Below, piece by piece: positions 1 to 7,801 of a DNA stretch of 64,000 bases. A model generated the notes under the pieces. That model did not search any database, was not told the DNA's origin, and saw nothing but the letters and a program-made list of their open reading frames with translations. The first letter of the stretch is position 1. Each line of letters starts with the position of its first letter. The stretch lies in the NCBI RefSeq assembly GCF_028307215.1, contig NZ_JAQMHV010000012.1:38763-102762 (forward strand), read 5' to 3'. The translations under genes were made by a program, and so were the position numbers. This stretch comes from Falsirhodobacter sp. 20TX0035. Its GTDB lineage: Bacteria; Pseudomonadota; Alphaproteobacteria; Rhodobacterales; Rhodobacteraceae.

Positions 1-503
1 CCCTTCACCGCCGACAACCGCCGCCGCACCTGGTTCATCACCCCGATCGGCGCGCCCATGGCCAGAAGCCTCCGGTTCATCGCGACCTTGTCGGCCAGGG
101 TCACCCCTTCCACCGGCCGGGTCATCAGGGCCGATCCGCCGCCCGAGATCAGGGCCAGCACCAGATCGTCCGGCCCCAGCCCCCGCACCGCGTCCAGGAT
201 GCGCGTGGCGGCGTCCTCGCTGCGGGGGTCGGGCACGGGATGCGCGGCCTCCAGCACCGTGATGCGGGTGGTGGGCACGGCGTGGCCATCGCGCGTCACC
301 ACGACGCCCGACAGGTCGGCGTCGGGCCACCCCGCCTCCACCGCCTGCGCCATCGTGGCGGCGGCCTTGCCCGCCCCCACCACCACCACGCGGCCCCGGG
401 GGCGTTCGGGCAGATGCCGCGCCAGAACCCGTGCGGGGTCGGCGCTGCCGATGGCGGCGGCGAACATGTCCCCCAGCAGCGACCGGGCCTGCGATGCGTC
501 CAT
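1..503 (-). CDS. Glycerate 2-kinase (MOFRL/DUF4147 family), N-terminal part
   Basis: The gene runs off the left edge, and about 167 N-terminal residues are visible. It starts at an ATG (503) with AAGGAA about 5-10 bases upstream. The visible part has the features of the glycerate kinase / TtuD (GckA) family. These are a glycine-rich [15 protein letters not shown] segment near residues 38-50, [25 protein letters not shown], and the [11 protein letters not shown] signature near residues 120-130, followed by [14 protein letters not shown]. In this family the enzyme phosphorylates D-glycerate to 2-phosphoglycerate in the cytoplasm, feeding glyoxylate, tartrate or serine carbon into glycolysis. 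The C-terminal MOFRL domain lies outside the window, so completeness cannot be judged. Confidence 0.85.
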   Translation of the reverse strand, partial: MDASQARSLLGDMFAAAIGSADPARVLARHLPERPRGRVVVVGAGKAAATMAQAVEAGWPDADLSGVVVTRDGHAVPTTRITVLEAAHPVPDPRSEDAATRILDAVRGLGPDDLVLALISGGGSALMTRPVEGVTLADKVAMNRRLLAMGAPIGVMNQVRRRLSAVK

Positions 504-633
504 GATCCGTTCCTTCCCCTGACACGTCCATCTTCGCGCACAGGCGGGGCCGGTCAAGTCCCCGGCAGGCGGGCCGGGGAACATCCCGCGGCGTGCGGGT
601 GTTTCCCCCTCGGCATCGACGAAAGGTATCCTC

Positions 634-915
634 ATGAAACTGCGCATTCTTCTCCTCTGCCTCACCTCGCTGGCCCCCGTTGCCGCGCAGGCCCAATACC
701 TGCCCGCGCCAAGTGCCGAGGAGCGTGAGCAGGACGACAACGGCGCCGTCGCCCACGGCCACAAGCCCATGACGGACGAGGAGCATGAGGACGCCGCCGA
801 GGACGAAGCCGGCGCCCTGAAGCCCACGCTGGTGCAACCCGACGCGCAGGATCCGGGCGAGAACACCGATCCGCAGCATGACGGCCATCCCGGCCAGCCG
901 CAGGGCCGCGAATAA
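634..915 (+). CDS. Small secreted acidic protein, unknown function
   Basis: This is a 93-residue protein with a clear Sec signal peptide ([20 protein letters not shown], cleavage near residue 20). The mature part is short and hydrophilic, rich in Asp, Glu, His, Pro and Gln, and probably disordered. AAAGG lies seven bases before the ATG and supports this start. I do not recognise the family. The acidic and His-rich composition would be compatible with binding metal ions or a basic partner in the periplasm, but that is only inference. The next gene begins about 75 bases downstream on the same strand, so co-transcription with the protease-nuclease is possible. Confidence 0.6.
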   Translation: MKLRILLLCLTSLAPVAAQAQYLPAPSAEEREQDDNGAVAHGHKPMTDEEHEDAAEDEAGALKPTLVQPDAQDPGENTDPQHDGHPGQPQGRE

Positions 916-990
916 GCGCCAGCGGGCGGGGCCTGTCTTGCCCCTGTCATGTTGCGGCCTTTTCATGGGGCGGAAGACGTGGAGTGGGCG

Positions 991-2871
991 ATGGCGAAGC
1001 GAACGGCGAAAGACAAGGGCACGGGTCCGGACATGGAGGCGCTGCGCCGCCACATCCGCCTGAAGGGGATGGACTACCTGAACGATCCCAACGTCACCTC
1101 GGTCGGGATCGGTCGCAAGAACGGCACGGGGCCCATCTGCCTGCAGTTCACCGTCCGCACCAAGGGCGAAACCGCGATCGAGACGCTGAACACCGCTCGC
1201 ATCCCCGAGGCGGTGGAGGTGGACGGCGTCCGCATCCCCACCGACGTGGTGCAGCGCGACTATGAACCGTCGTATGAGATCGTGGAGCCGGGGCAGCTGG
1301 ACGACCGCCGCCTGCGCGTGGATCCCGTTCGCCCCGGCATCAGTGTGTCGCATGTGGGGGGCACGGCGGGCACGCTGGGCCTGATCGTGCGGGACCGCGC
1401 AACGGGCGCGCCCTGCATCCTGTCGAACTGGCACGTCCTGCACGGGGCGGGGGGCGCCATCGGCGACCGCATCGTCCAGCCCGGGCCCTATGACGATAAC
1501 GAGGTGGCGCAGAATGGGGCCGGCACCCTTTTGCGCAGCCATCTGGGCGCGGCCGGCGACGGCGCGCTGGCGCGGATCGCCGGGCGCGGTCACGATCCCT
1601 CCGTGCTGGGGCTGGACGTCATCCCCCGCCGCATGGCCCGCGTGGATCTGGACGACCGGGTGGTGAAATCTGGCCGCACCACCGGCATCACCTATGGCAT
1701 CGTGCGGCGCGTCGACGTGATGGTGAAGCTGGACTACGGCCTTCTGAACGGCCCCCAGCCCATCGGCGGGTTCGAGATCGGGGCCGATCCCGACCGCCCC
1801 GCCCCGGAAGGGGAGCTGAGCATGGGCGGCGATTCCGGTGCCGCCTGGCTGATCGCCGACGGGGACGCGGCCACCGACATCTTCGCCGGCCTGCATTTCG
1901 CGGGCGAGGCCGACGGGGCGGAGGATGAGCACGCGCTGGCCTGCTATCCGGCCTCGCTGCAGAAGAAGCTCGATTTCGTGCTGGACACCACCGCCCCGCA
2001 GACCGAGGGCATGGACACCGCCGTGCCCCGCACCGGCTATGACCCGGACTTCCTGGGCCTGTTCCTGCCCGAACCGGGGCTGTCGACCGCGCTGAAGCGC
2101 GACGCGGTCAATTTCGACGACGGCCAGACGATTCCCTACACGCATTTCAGCGTCTGCCTGTCGGCCGCGCGGCGGATGGCGCGCTATGTCGCGTGGAACA
2201 TCGACGGCGCACGGATCGTGAAGCTGCCGCGTACGGGCTTCTCCCTCGACCCCCGCATCGACGAGGAGCATCAGTGGGGGAATGAGCTTTACGTTGGCAA
2301 CAACCTCGACCGGGGCCACATCGCCCGTCGCGCCGATCTGTGCTGGGGCGATGTGGAGGAAGCGCGGCAGGCCAACCGCGACTCCTTCTTCTACACCAAC
2401 ATCGCGCCGCAGCATCAGGGGTTCAACCAGGCCTCCCGCTCGGGCCTGTGGGGAGAGCTGGAGGATCACGTCTTCGCGGGCGCGCAGGTGGCCGATCTGC
2501 GCCTGTCGGTGCAGGGCGGCCCGATCTTTGCCGACGACGACATCACCTATCGCGACGCGCGCATCCCCCGCACCTTCTGGAAGCTGATCGCGTGGCGGGG
2601 GGAGGATGACGAAGCCCGCGTTGCCGCCTTCATCCTGACGCAGGCCGACCTTCTGAGCGACCTTGAGGCGCTGAGCTTTGAGCCGTTCCGCCTGTATCAG
2701 GTGGGTCTGGAGGAGCTGGGCGAGCGCACCGGCCTCGACTTCGGGGACTTCCCCAACGCGGACCTGATAGAGCATCCTGAACGCGCCGGCCGCCCCTCCG
2801 CCGCCGAGGCGCTGGCAGGCCCACGCGGAATGGTGCTGGAGATCCGGCGGGTGGAGGACCTGCTGATCTAA
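991..2871 (+). CDS. Trypsin-like serine protease fused to DNA/RNA non-specific endonuclease
   Basis: The protein has 626 residues. The start at 991 is preferred because GGAG lies about six bases upstream; an in-frame ATG at 949 would add 14 residues. The N-terminal half resembles a trypsin-like peptidase. It has His148 in LSNWHVLHG, a candidate Asp190 in AAGDGALARI, and the nucleophile Ser282 in MGGDSGAAWLI. The C-terminal half is a NUC (Serratia-type) endonuclease with the NLDRGHIARR motif (Asp440, catalytic His443) and a downstream metal-site Asn near 479 in QGFNQASRSGLW. No signal peptide is visible, which is odd for two normally secreted activities. The two halves are joined in one uninterrupted frame. 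The biological role is unknown; a non-classically exported or intracellular degradative effector is possible. Confidence 0.8.
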   Translation: MAKRTAKDKGTGPDMEALRRHIRLKGMDYLNDPNVTSVGIGRKNGTGPICLQFTVRTKGETAIETLNTARIPEAVEVDGVRIPTDVVQRDYEPSYEIVEPGQLDDRRLRVDPVRPGISVSHVGGTAGTLGLIVRDRATGAPCILSNWHVLHGAGGAIGDRIVQPGPYDDNEVAQNGAGTLLRSHLGAAGDGALARIAGRGHDPSVLGLDVIPRRMARVDLDDRVVKSGRTTGITYGIVRRVDVMVKLDYGLLNGPQPIGGFEIGADPDRPAPEGELSMGGDSGAAWLIADGDAATDIFAGLHFAGEADGAEDEHALACYPASLQKKLDFVLDTTAPQTEGMDTAVPRTGYDPDFLGLFLPEPGLSTALKRDAVNFDDGQTIPYTHFSVCLSAARRMARYVAWNIDGARIVKLPRTGFSLDPRIDEEHQWGNELYVGNNLDRGHIARRADLCWGDVEEARQANRDSFFYTNIAPQHQGFNQASRSGLWGELEDHVFAGAQVADLRLSVQGGPIFADDDITYRDARIPRTFWKLIAWRGEDDEARVAAFILTQADLLSDLEALSFEPFRLYQVGLEELGERTGLDFGDFPNADLIEHPERAGRPSAAEALAGPRGMVLEIRRVEDLLI

Positions 2872-3177
2872 CCTCCGGCGCCCAGCCCGCCCTCGAGTCG
2901 GCCGCGGCGGTTCCGGATGAACGGGCGCCGAGTTGCAGCAGCGCATCATCCTTCATCACCCGCGTACGTGGCAGATTTCGCCCTGCGCGCAGATTTTGCG
3001 ATACCGCGCCAGTTTCCTAGTAAACGCCGGTGCGGGGCCTTATCCGCCCCCACGCGGTGATGTGGCCTCCCGATTCATCTGCAGCCCCAACCCCTCACCT
3101 TCAAGCCTGCCCGTCGCCCCACGGCTCAGCGGTTGCCTGTGGTCCTTCACTTGGCGTCCACGGTCTAACGCCGTGAC

Positions 3178-3193
3178 CTTTCGACGTCGAAAG
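3178..3193. promoter_or_regulatory. Perfect 16-bp palindrome, operator-like
   Basis: CTTTCGACGTCGAAAG equals its own reverse complement and lies 80 bp upstream of the marR-MFS-hlyD operon. Its size and symmetry fit a dimeric regulator site. Which protein binds it is unknown; the adjacent MarR protein is the simplest candidate. Confidence 0.45.
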
Positions 3194-3250
3194 CAGAGGC
3201 CGTGTCCTCGGGCCAATCCTCTTGACGCCACACAGGAAGATATTAATTAG

Positions 3251-3270
3251 GCCACTAACTATCAGGTGGC
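3251..3270. promoter_or_regulatory. Inverted repeat over the marR ribosome binding site
   Basis: GCCAC at 3251-3255 and GTGGC at 3266-3270 form an inverted repeat with a 10-base spacer. The right arm includes part of the AGGTGG ribosome binding site of the gene starting at 3273. A second small repeat, TTAG-GCCA-CTAA (3247-3258), overlaps it. Either could be a MarR autoregulatory operator, or an RNA hairpin that hides the ribosome binding site. Confidence 0.35.
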
Positions 3271-3272
3271 TC

Positions 3273-3713
3273 ATGGCATCGACCCCCTCGGATTTCATGG
3301 AACGGCTCGCCGCGGTGACGCGTCTCATGGCGCTGCGGTTCGAGATGCATGCACAGGAGCTCGGCCTGTCGATGGCGCGGGCGCGGCTTCTCGTCCGGCT
3401 GGGGCGCGAGGATGGGCAGACGCAGACGCAACTGGCGCAGTGCCTTGGCATTGCGGGATCCTCGGTCGTGGCGCTGGTGGATGGGCTGGAAAAGGCCGGT
3501 TTCGCCGAACGCCGCGCAGACGACAGCGACCGCCGCACCCGGCGCGTGTTCCTGACCGATCTTGCCCGCGAACGCGCCGCGGATCTGGAACGGTTTCTGG
3601 CCGCCACGCAGGCCGATCTTCTGAAAAACGTGCCGACGGGGGACCTTGCGGCGGCCAACGCCGTTCTGGTGCGCCTTCTGGCCAATCTCGATCACGGGTC
3701 CAAGGATGACTGA
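3273..3713 (+). CDS. MarR family transcriptional regulator
   Basis: This 146-residue winged-helix protein has the usual MarR length. Start 3273 has AGGTGG four to nine bases upstream; a longer in-frame start at 3222 has none. The DNA-binding core is visible as QTQTQLAQCLGIAGSSVVALVDGLEKAGF, quoted here in parts: QTQLAQCLGIAGSSV is the recognition region. The wing follows with RRADDSDRRTRRVFLTD, the classical D-x-R-x-(R/K) wing signature. The gene overlaps the MFS exporter by 8 bp. MarR proteins in this arrangement normally repress their own exporter operon and release DNA when they bind an aromatic or drug-like ligand. Confidence 0.88.
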   Translation: MASTPSDFMERLAAVTRLMALRFEMHAQELGLSMARARLLVRLGREDGQTQTQLAQCLGIAGSSVVALVDGLEKAGFAERRADDSDRRTRRVFLTDLARERAADLERFLAATQADLLKNVPTGDLAAANAVLVRLLANLDHGSKDD

Positions 3714-5313
3714 CACGTCCACACCCCCTGCCCCGCCGCCCATGCTGGTCATGCCCTTCCCGAAGGCCGCGATCTACGTCTTCGCTTCGCTGCTGATCGG
3801 CATCGCCCAAGGGCTGGGGATGAGCTTCTTTTCCTCCAACCTGTCGCAGGTGCAGGGGGAATTCTCCGCCACGCAGCAAGAGGCGCTGTGGCTCGTCGCG
3901 GCCTATCTGGCGCCGGCGGCCCTGACCGTGGCGCTGGTGAAGATCCGCACGCAGTTCGGCCTGCGCCTGTTCGCGCAGGTGGCGCTGGCCTGTTTCGTGG
4001 CGGCCGCGCTTTTGAACCTGGCCGCGCTGGATCTGGAAAGCGGCGTTGTCGTGCGGTTCCTCAGCGGGATGGCCGCCGCCCCCATCTCCACCCTCGCCTT
4101 CCTCTACATGCTGGAGCCGTTCTCCCCCCCCTACAAGCTGAGCGTGGGGCTCTCGCTGACGCTGATGGGCACGTCCTTGGGCGCACCCCTGTCGCGCGTG
4201 CTGGCGCCGCATCTGCTGGATCTGGGCGGCTGGCATCAGGTGACGGTGCTGGAACTGGCGCTGGCGCTGATCGCGGCGGCCCTTGTGCACCTTCTGCCGC
4301 TGACGCCCGTTCCGCGCGAAAAGGTGATCCAGAGGTGGGACTTCGTCAGCTTCCCGCTGATCTTCGTCGGCATGGGCAGCCTTGCAGTCGCGCTGACGGT
4401 GGGGCGGTCCTACTGGTGGTTCGACCGCTGGTGGCTGGGCGTCATGATGGCCGGGGCGGTCGCCGCGCTGATCCTTGCCGGCCTGATCGAGCTGAACCGC
4501 AAGACGCCCCTGATCGACATCCGCTGGATCGTGTCGCCCGCCATTCTGCAATTCGCGGGGGCGCTTCTGATCTTCCGGATCGTGCTGGCCGAACAGACGT
4601 CGGGCGCGCCGGGGCTGTTCCAGACGCTGGGCCTGCAGAACGCGCAGATGCAGGGGATGTTCTGGATGATCCTTGGCATGACCGTGCTGGGCGGCATCGT
4701 CAGCGCCGCCGTCCTGAAACCGGGGCGGGAGCATGCGATCCACGCCGTGGCCCTTATGCTGATCATCGCGGGGGCGCTGATGGATTCGAACTCCACCAGC
4801 CTGACGCGGCCGCCGCAGATGATGGTCAGCCAGGCGATGATCGCCTTTGCCAGCGCGCTGTTCCTGCCGGCGGCAATGGCCGCGGGGCTGATCGTGGCGT
4901 TCAGGAAGGGCCCGCTCTACATCCTGTCCTTCATCATCGTGTTCCTTCTGACGCAGCGCATCGGCGGGGCGCTTGGTTCGGCCCTGTTCCAGACGGTGCT
5001 GCAGTTCCGCCAGAACGCCCACACGACCCGCCTTCACGAAGGTCTGGGGCAAAGCGACCCGCTGGTGATCCAGCGCCTTCAAACCTATGCCGGCGCCTAC
5101 ACCGGCACCACGGCCGACGTCGCCGCGCGGCAGGCGCAGGCCGTGACCACCCTGGGCCAGACCGTTCAGCGCGAGGCGACGGTGCTGGCCTACAACGACA
5201 TCTTCTTCATGATCGCCTGCGTCGCCACCGGCGCGCTGGCGGTCCTGCTGGTCCACTGGGCGCTGATCCTGCGCAGCGCCCGGATTGCGGCCGGCACCCC
5301 TGCCAACGGATGA
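3706..5313 (+). CDS. MFS multidrug exporter, DHA2/EmrB type
   Basis: This 535-residue inner-membrane protein has roughly 14 hydrophobic segments, typical of the DHA2 (EmrB/QacA) drug:proton antiporters. The first segment, after about 20 residues, is followed by GMSFFSSNLSQVQGEFSATQ and a WLVAAYLAPAALTV segment corresponding to family motif regions. The start at 3706 overlaps the marR stop by 8 bp, so translation is coupled. With the HlyD-like protein encoded eight bases downstream it should form an EmrAB-type export pump that needs an outer-membrane channel encoded elsewhere. The substrate is unknown; control by MarR suggests toxic organic compounds. Confidence 0.87.
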   Translation: MTDTSTPPAPPPMLVMPFPKAAIYVFASLLIGIAQGLGMSFFSSNLSQVQGEFSATQQEALWLVAAYLAPAALTVALVKIRTQFGLRLFAQVALACFVAAALLNLAALDLESGVVVRFLSGMAAAPISTLAFLYMLEPFSPPYKLSVGLSLTLMGTSLGAPLSRVLAPHLLDLGGWHQVTVLELALALIAAALVHLLPLTPVPREKVIQRWDFVSFPLIFVGMGSLAVALTVGRSYWWFDRWWLGVMMAGAVAALILAGLIELNRKTPLIDIRWIVSPAILQFAGALLIFRIVLAEQTSGAPGLFQTLGLQNAQMQGMFWMILGMTVLGGIVSAAVLKPGREHAIHAVALMLIIAGALMDSNSTSLTRPPQMMVSQAMIAFASALFLPAAMAAGLIVAFRKGPLYILSFIIVFLLTQRIGGALGSALFQTVLQFRQNAHTTRLHEGLGQSDPLVIQRLQTYAGAYTGTTADVAARQAQAVTTLGQTVQREATVLAYNDIFFMIACVATGALAVLLVHWALILRSARIAAGTPANG

Positions 5314-5320
5314 ACCACCC

Positions 5321-6370
5321 ATGAACAAGCTCATCAAACATGTCGGATCCATCGTCGCCGTCCTGATCGGGGTGATCGGCGTTCTTCTGGTGCTGTACGC
5401 TTGGCACCTGCCCCCCTTCACCAGCGCGGTGCAGCGGACCGACAACGCCTATGTCCGCAGCAAGATCACCTTCATCGCCCCGCAGGTGCAGGGCCATGTC
5501 GTGGAGGTTCTGGTCACGGACTACGAGGAGGTGAAGGCCGGCGACCTTCTGGCCCGGATCGACGACCGCATCTATGTCCAGAAGGTGGCGCAGGCCAAGG
5601 CGAACCTTGCCCAACAGCGGGCGGCGCTGGCCACCGCGGCGCAGCAACGCGCCTCGGCCGAGGCGCAGGTGACCGCGGCCGAAGCCTCGTTGAACGCGGC
5701 GCGTGTGAACAATGAGGTGGCCAAGCGCGAGTTCGACCGCCTGACCACCCTTCAGGCGCGGGGCGTCACCTCGCAATCGGATCTCGACAACGCCCGCGCG
5801 TCGCTGGATCAGGCCTCGGCCAACGTCAACACGGCCGAGGCGCAGGTGGAGATCGCGCGTCAGGACGTGCTGGCGGCCGAAACCTCGCGCGGCAGTGCGC
5901 AGGCCGGGATCGAGGCCGCGGAGGCCGCCGCCGAACTGGCGCAGATCGACTTGGACAACACCCGCATCCTTGCCCCCGAAGATGGCCGACTGGGCGAGAT
6001 CGGGACCCGCGTGGGCCAGTATGTCAGCCCCGGCACCCAGATGATGGGTCTTGTGCCGCACCGCGCCTGGATCATCGCGAACTTCAAGGAAACGCAGCTG
6101 CACGGCATGAAGATCGGCCAGCAGGCCACCATCCGCGTGGACGCGCTGGACGGCCAGACGCTGACGGGGCATGTCGAGAGCTTCTCCCCCGCCACGGGGA
6201 ACGAGTTCAGCGTGCTGCGGACCGACAACGCCACCGGCAACTTCACCAAGATCACGCAGCGTCTGTCGGTGCGGATCGGGTTCGATCCGGATCAGCCCGT
6301 GGCCGACCGGCTGGTCCCCGGCCTGTCGGTGGAGGTGAGCATCGACACCGACCAGCCCATGGACAACTGA
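5321..6370 (+). CDS. HlyD/EmrA-type membrane fusion protein
   Basis: This is a 349-residue periplasmic adaptor. A single N-terminal transmembrane helix (about residues 8-28) is followed by the QRTDNAYVRSKITFIAPQ signature of the EmrA group, a lipoyl half-motif (GHVVEVLVTD), a long Ala/Gln/Glu-rich alpha-hairpin (about residues 85-205) and the second lipoyl half (LDNTRILAPEDGRLGE) with a beta-barrel region. The start at 5321 is chosen because the protein then begins immediately before the membrane anchor; the ribosome binding site is weak. It is encoded directly after the exporter and links it to an outer-membrane channel of TolC type. Confidence 0.88.
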   Translation: MNKLIKHVGSIVAVLIGVIGVLLVLYAWHLPPFTSAVQRTDNAYVRSKITFIAPQVQGHVVEVLVTDYEEVKAGDLLARIDDRIYVQKVAQAKANLAQQRAALATAAQQRASAEAQVTAAEASLNAARVNNEVAKREFDRLTTLQARGVTSQSDLDNARASLDQASANVNTAEAQVEIARQDVLAAETSRGSAQAGIEAAEAAAELAQIDLDNTRILAPEDGRLGEIGTRVGQYVSPGTQMMGLVPHRAWIIANFKETQLHGMKIGQQATIRVDALDGQTLTGHVESFSPATGNEFSVLRTDNATGNFTKITQRLSVRIGFDPDQPVADRLVPGLSVEVSIDTDQPMDN

Positions 6371-6415
6371 TCCCGCCTGCGCTCTATGTCGCGAACCATC
6401 AGGGGGAGGGGTCTC

Positions 6416-6655
6416 ATGGCAAAGGTGTTGACGGTCGCGGTCGTCGTTCTGGTCGCAGCGGCGGCGGTCTTCGGGGGGCGCTGGTATCTTTACGTGTCCA
6501 ACACGACCTCCCCCTATGACGAGGTGGGGATCGAGATCAACAGCCGCCTGCCCGGCCCTTTGAACCGCTGGGGCTGCGACAAGCTGCACGCCACCTTCGG
6601 CAATGTCGTCCCGCCCTATGGCTGCGCCGGGGGCGACGGAACCACCTGGCGCTGA
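6416..6655 (+). CDS. Small single-pass membrane protein, unknown
   Basis: This 79-residue protein is preceded by a strong GGGGAGGGG ribosome binding site about five bases before the ATG. It has one N-terminal hydrophobic helix (about residues 3-22, VLTVAVVVLVAAAAVFGG) and a compact, mostly polar tail carrying two cysteines (WGCDKLHATFG and YGCAGG) that could form a disulfide in the periplasm. I do not recognise the family. It follows the membrane fusion protein by 45 bp on the same strand, so it is probably part of the exporter operon and may be an accessory subunit of the pump. Confidence 0.6.
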   Translation: MAKVLTVAVVVLVAAAAVFGGRWYLYVSNTTSPYDEVGIEINSRLPGPLNRWGCDKLHATFGNVVPPYGCAGGDGTTWR

Positions 6656-6659
6656 CGGG

Positions 6660-7199
6660 TCATCTTGGCCGCAACCCGTCCAGAAACACGTCCAGCAGCA
6701 GCCCCGCGCGCGACGCGTCCGCCCCGGGGCCATAGCTGAGGCCGAGGAGCACGCGCATCAGGTCGTCGGCCTCCACCTCGGCCCGCACCTGTCCCGCCGC
6801 CACCGCCCGGTCGCGCAGCGCGGCCACGGCCGCGACCAGCCGGGCCGACTGTTCGGTGAAGAACGGCGCGTCCTTGTCCAGCGCGGGCGCCAGCGCCGTG
6901 ACCATGCCCTTTTTCGTGGCCACCATCTCCAGCGCCGCGCGCATCCACACCGTCAGGTCGCCGGTGCCCGCCAGCGCCTCCAGCGCCTCCACCTCGCGCG
7001 CATAGACGGCCTGAAACAACGCCTCGCGCGTGGGGAAGTGGCGGTAGAGCGTGCCGATTCCCACCCCAGCCTTTCGCGCCACGGCCTCAAGACTTGCCCC
7101 GTCGCTGCGGAACACCTCCCCCGCGGCGGCCAGAAGGCGCTCGCGGTTGCGGGCCTGATCGGCGCGCGGTTTCCTTGCCTTTGGCGTCTCCTCGCCCAT
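6660..7199 (-). CDS. TetR family transcriptional repressor
   Basis: This 179-residue protein has an N-terminal TetR helix-turn-helix: RERLLAAAGEVFRSDG, then VARKAGVGIGTLYRHFPTRE with the family's G-x-LYxHFxxKE-like recognition helix (about residues 15-60). The variable C-terminal helices form the ligand and dimer domain. The start at 7199 is the first methionine before the DNA-binding domain; a GTG four codons upstream is an alternative. It is divergent from the molybdenum oxidoreductase genes, and a 17-bp palindrome lies in the shared promoter. It therefore very probably represses that operon and itself, with induction by an aldehyde or N-heterocycle. Confidence 0.87.
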   Translation of the reverse strand: MGEETPKARKPRADQARNRERLLAAAGEVFRSDGASLEAVARKAGVGIGTLYRHFPTREALFQAVYAREVEALEALAGTGDLTVWMRAALEMVATKKGMVTALAPALDKDAPFFTEQSARLVAAVAALRDRAVAAGQVRAEVEADDLMRVLLGLSYGPGADASRAGLLLDVFLDGLRPR

Positions 7200-7224
7200 G
7201 TTCCGATCCACGCCTCCATCGCGC

Positions 7225-7253
7225 TTGCAAAACGGAGGCACCCTCCGTATAGT
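7225..7253 (+). promoter_or_regulatory. Promoter of the aldehyde oxidoreductase operon
   Basis: TTGCAA (7225-7230) and TATAGT (7248-7253) are separated by exactly 17 bases. This is a good sigma-70 promoter pointing toward the gene at 7313. The operator at 7232-7248 fills the spacer. Confidence 0.65.
7232..7248. promoter_or_regulatory. TetR operator, 17-bp perfect palindrome
   Basis: ACGGAGG-CAC-CCTCCGT has perfect 7-bp arms around a 3-bp centre. It occupies the spacer between the -35 and -10 elements, so a bound repressor would block RNA polymerase. The divergent tetR start is 33 bp away, which also fits autoregulation. Confidence 0.7.
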
Positions 7254-7312
7254 CTGATCCATGGCCGCTTCCGGCCCGCGTTCCCCACCAGCTTATCGCC
7301 AACGAGGGAAAG

Positions 7313-7801
7313 ATGACACAGACCCTGAACCTGACCATCAACGGAACCACGCAGACCATCGCGCTGGACGACCCGCGCGCCACGCTTCTGGACGTGCTGC
7401 GCGAACGCCTTGGCCTGACCGGCACCAAGAAGGGATGCGACCGTGGCCAGTGCGGCGCCTGCACCGTGCTGATCGACGGCCGCCGCATGAATGCCTGCCT
7501 TGCGCTGGCGCTGTCCCATGACGGGGCCGCTGTCACCACGATCGAGGGGCTGGCCGAGGGCGATCGCCTGCACCCCGTGCAGGACGCCTTCCTTCGCCAT
7601 GACGGCTTCCAGTGCGGCTATTGCACCCCCGGCCAGATCATGTCCGCCGTGGCCCTGATCGCCGAGGCCGAGGCCGGGCTGGATCCCGAGCGCGTGCGCG
7701 AGGGGATGAGCGGCAACCTGTGCCGCTGCGCCGCCTATGCCGGCATCACCGAGGCGGTGCTGGACGCTACCCGCACGATGACACGGGAGGATGCGGCATG
7801 A
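7313..7801 (+). CDS. paoA: Aldehyde oxidoreductase, 2Fe-2S subunit (PaoA-like)
   Basis: This is a 162-residue iron-sulfur subunit of the xanthine oxidase family. It carries the plant-ferredoxin cluster Cys42, Cys47, Cys50 and Cys62 (KKGCDRGQCGACTV, MNAC) and the second 2Fe-2S cluster Cys101, Cys104, Cys137 and Cys139 (QCGYCTPGQ, GNLCRCA). It passes electrons from the molybdenum centre to FAD. GAGGG lies five bases before the start. Unlike E. coli PaoA, the protein begins directly with the ferredoxin fold and has no twin-arginine leader. The complex should therefore be cytoplasmic here, unless it is exported through another subunit. It is the first gene of a three-gene operon and overlaps the next by 4 bp. 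Confidence 0.9.
   Translation: MTQTLNLTINGTTQTIALDDPRATLLDVLRERLGLTGTKKGCDRGQCGACTVLIDGRRMNACLALALSHDGAAVTTIEGLAEGDRLHPVQDAFLRHDGFQCGYCTPGQIMSAVALIAEAEAGLDPERVREGMSGNLCRCAAYAGITEAVLDATRTMTREDAA

Larger units (their letters stand above)
2872..3272 (+). other. 401-bp intergenic region without a convincing gene
   Basis: Open frames here (for example 2933-3250) lack a ribosome binding site, have no recognisable composition and look accidental. The region holds a loose inverted repeat just after the nuclease gene (CGGCGCCC at 2876-2883 and GGGCGCCG at 2923-2930), a perfect 16-bp palindrome at 3178-3193, and the leader of the marR operon. Its GC content is lower than that of the flanking genes toward 3235-3265, as expected for a promoter. 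Confidence 0.6.

Noticed and set aside
634..2871. Toxin and immunity pair (small acidic protein plus protease-nuclease)
   Set aside because: The acidic protein is upstream, carries a secretion signal, and has no immunity-family signature. The large protein lacks delivery domains of contact-dependent toxins. There is no positive evidence for pairing.
2933..3250. Possible 105-residue gene in the intergenic region
   Set aside because: There is no ribosome binding site, the translation is not protein-like, and it ends inside the marR leader.
3325..5445. Long minus-strand open frame (706 codons) opposite the marR and MFS genes
   Set aside because: It is antisense to well-supported genes, its translation is full of Arg, Gln and His as expected of a GC-rich shadow frame, and it has no recognisable motif.
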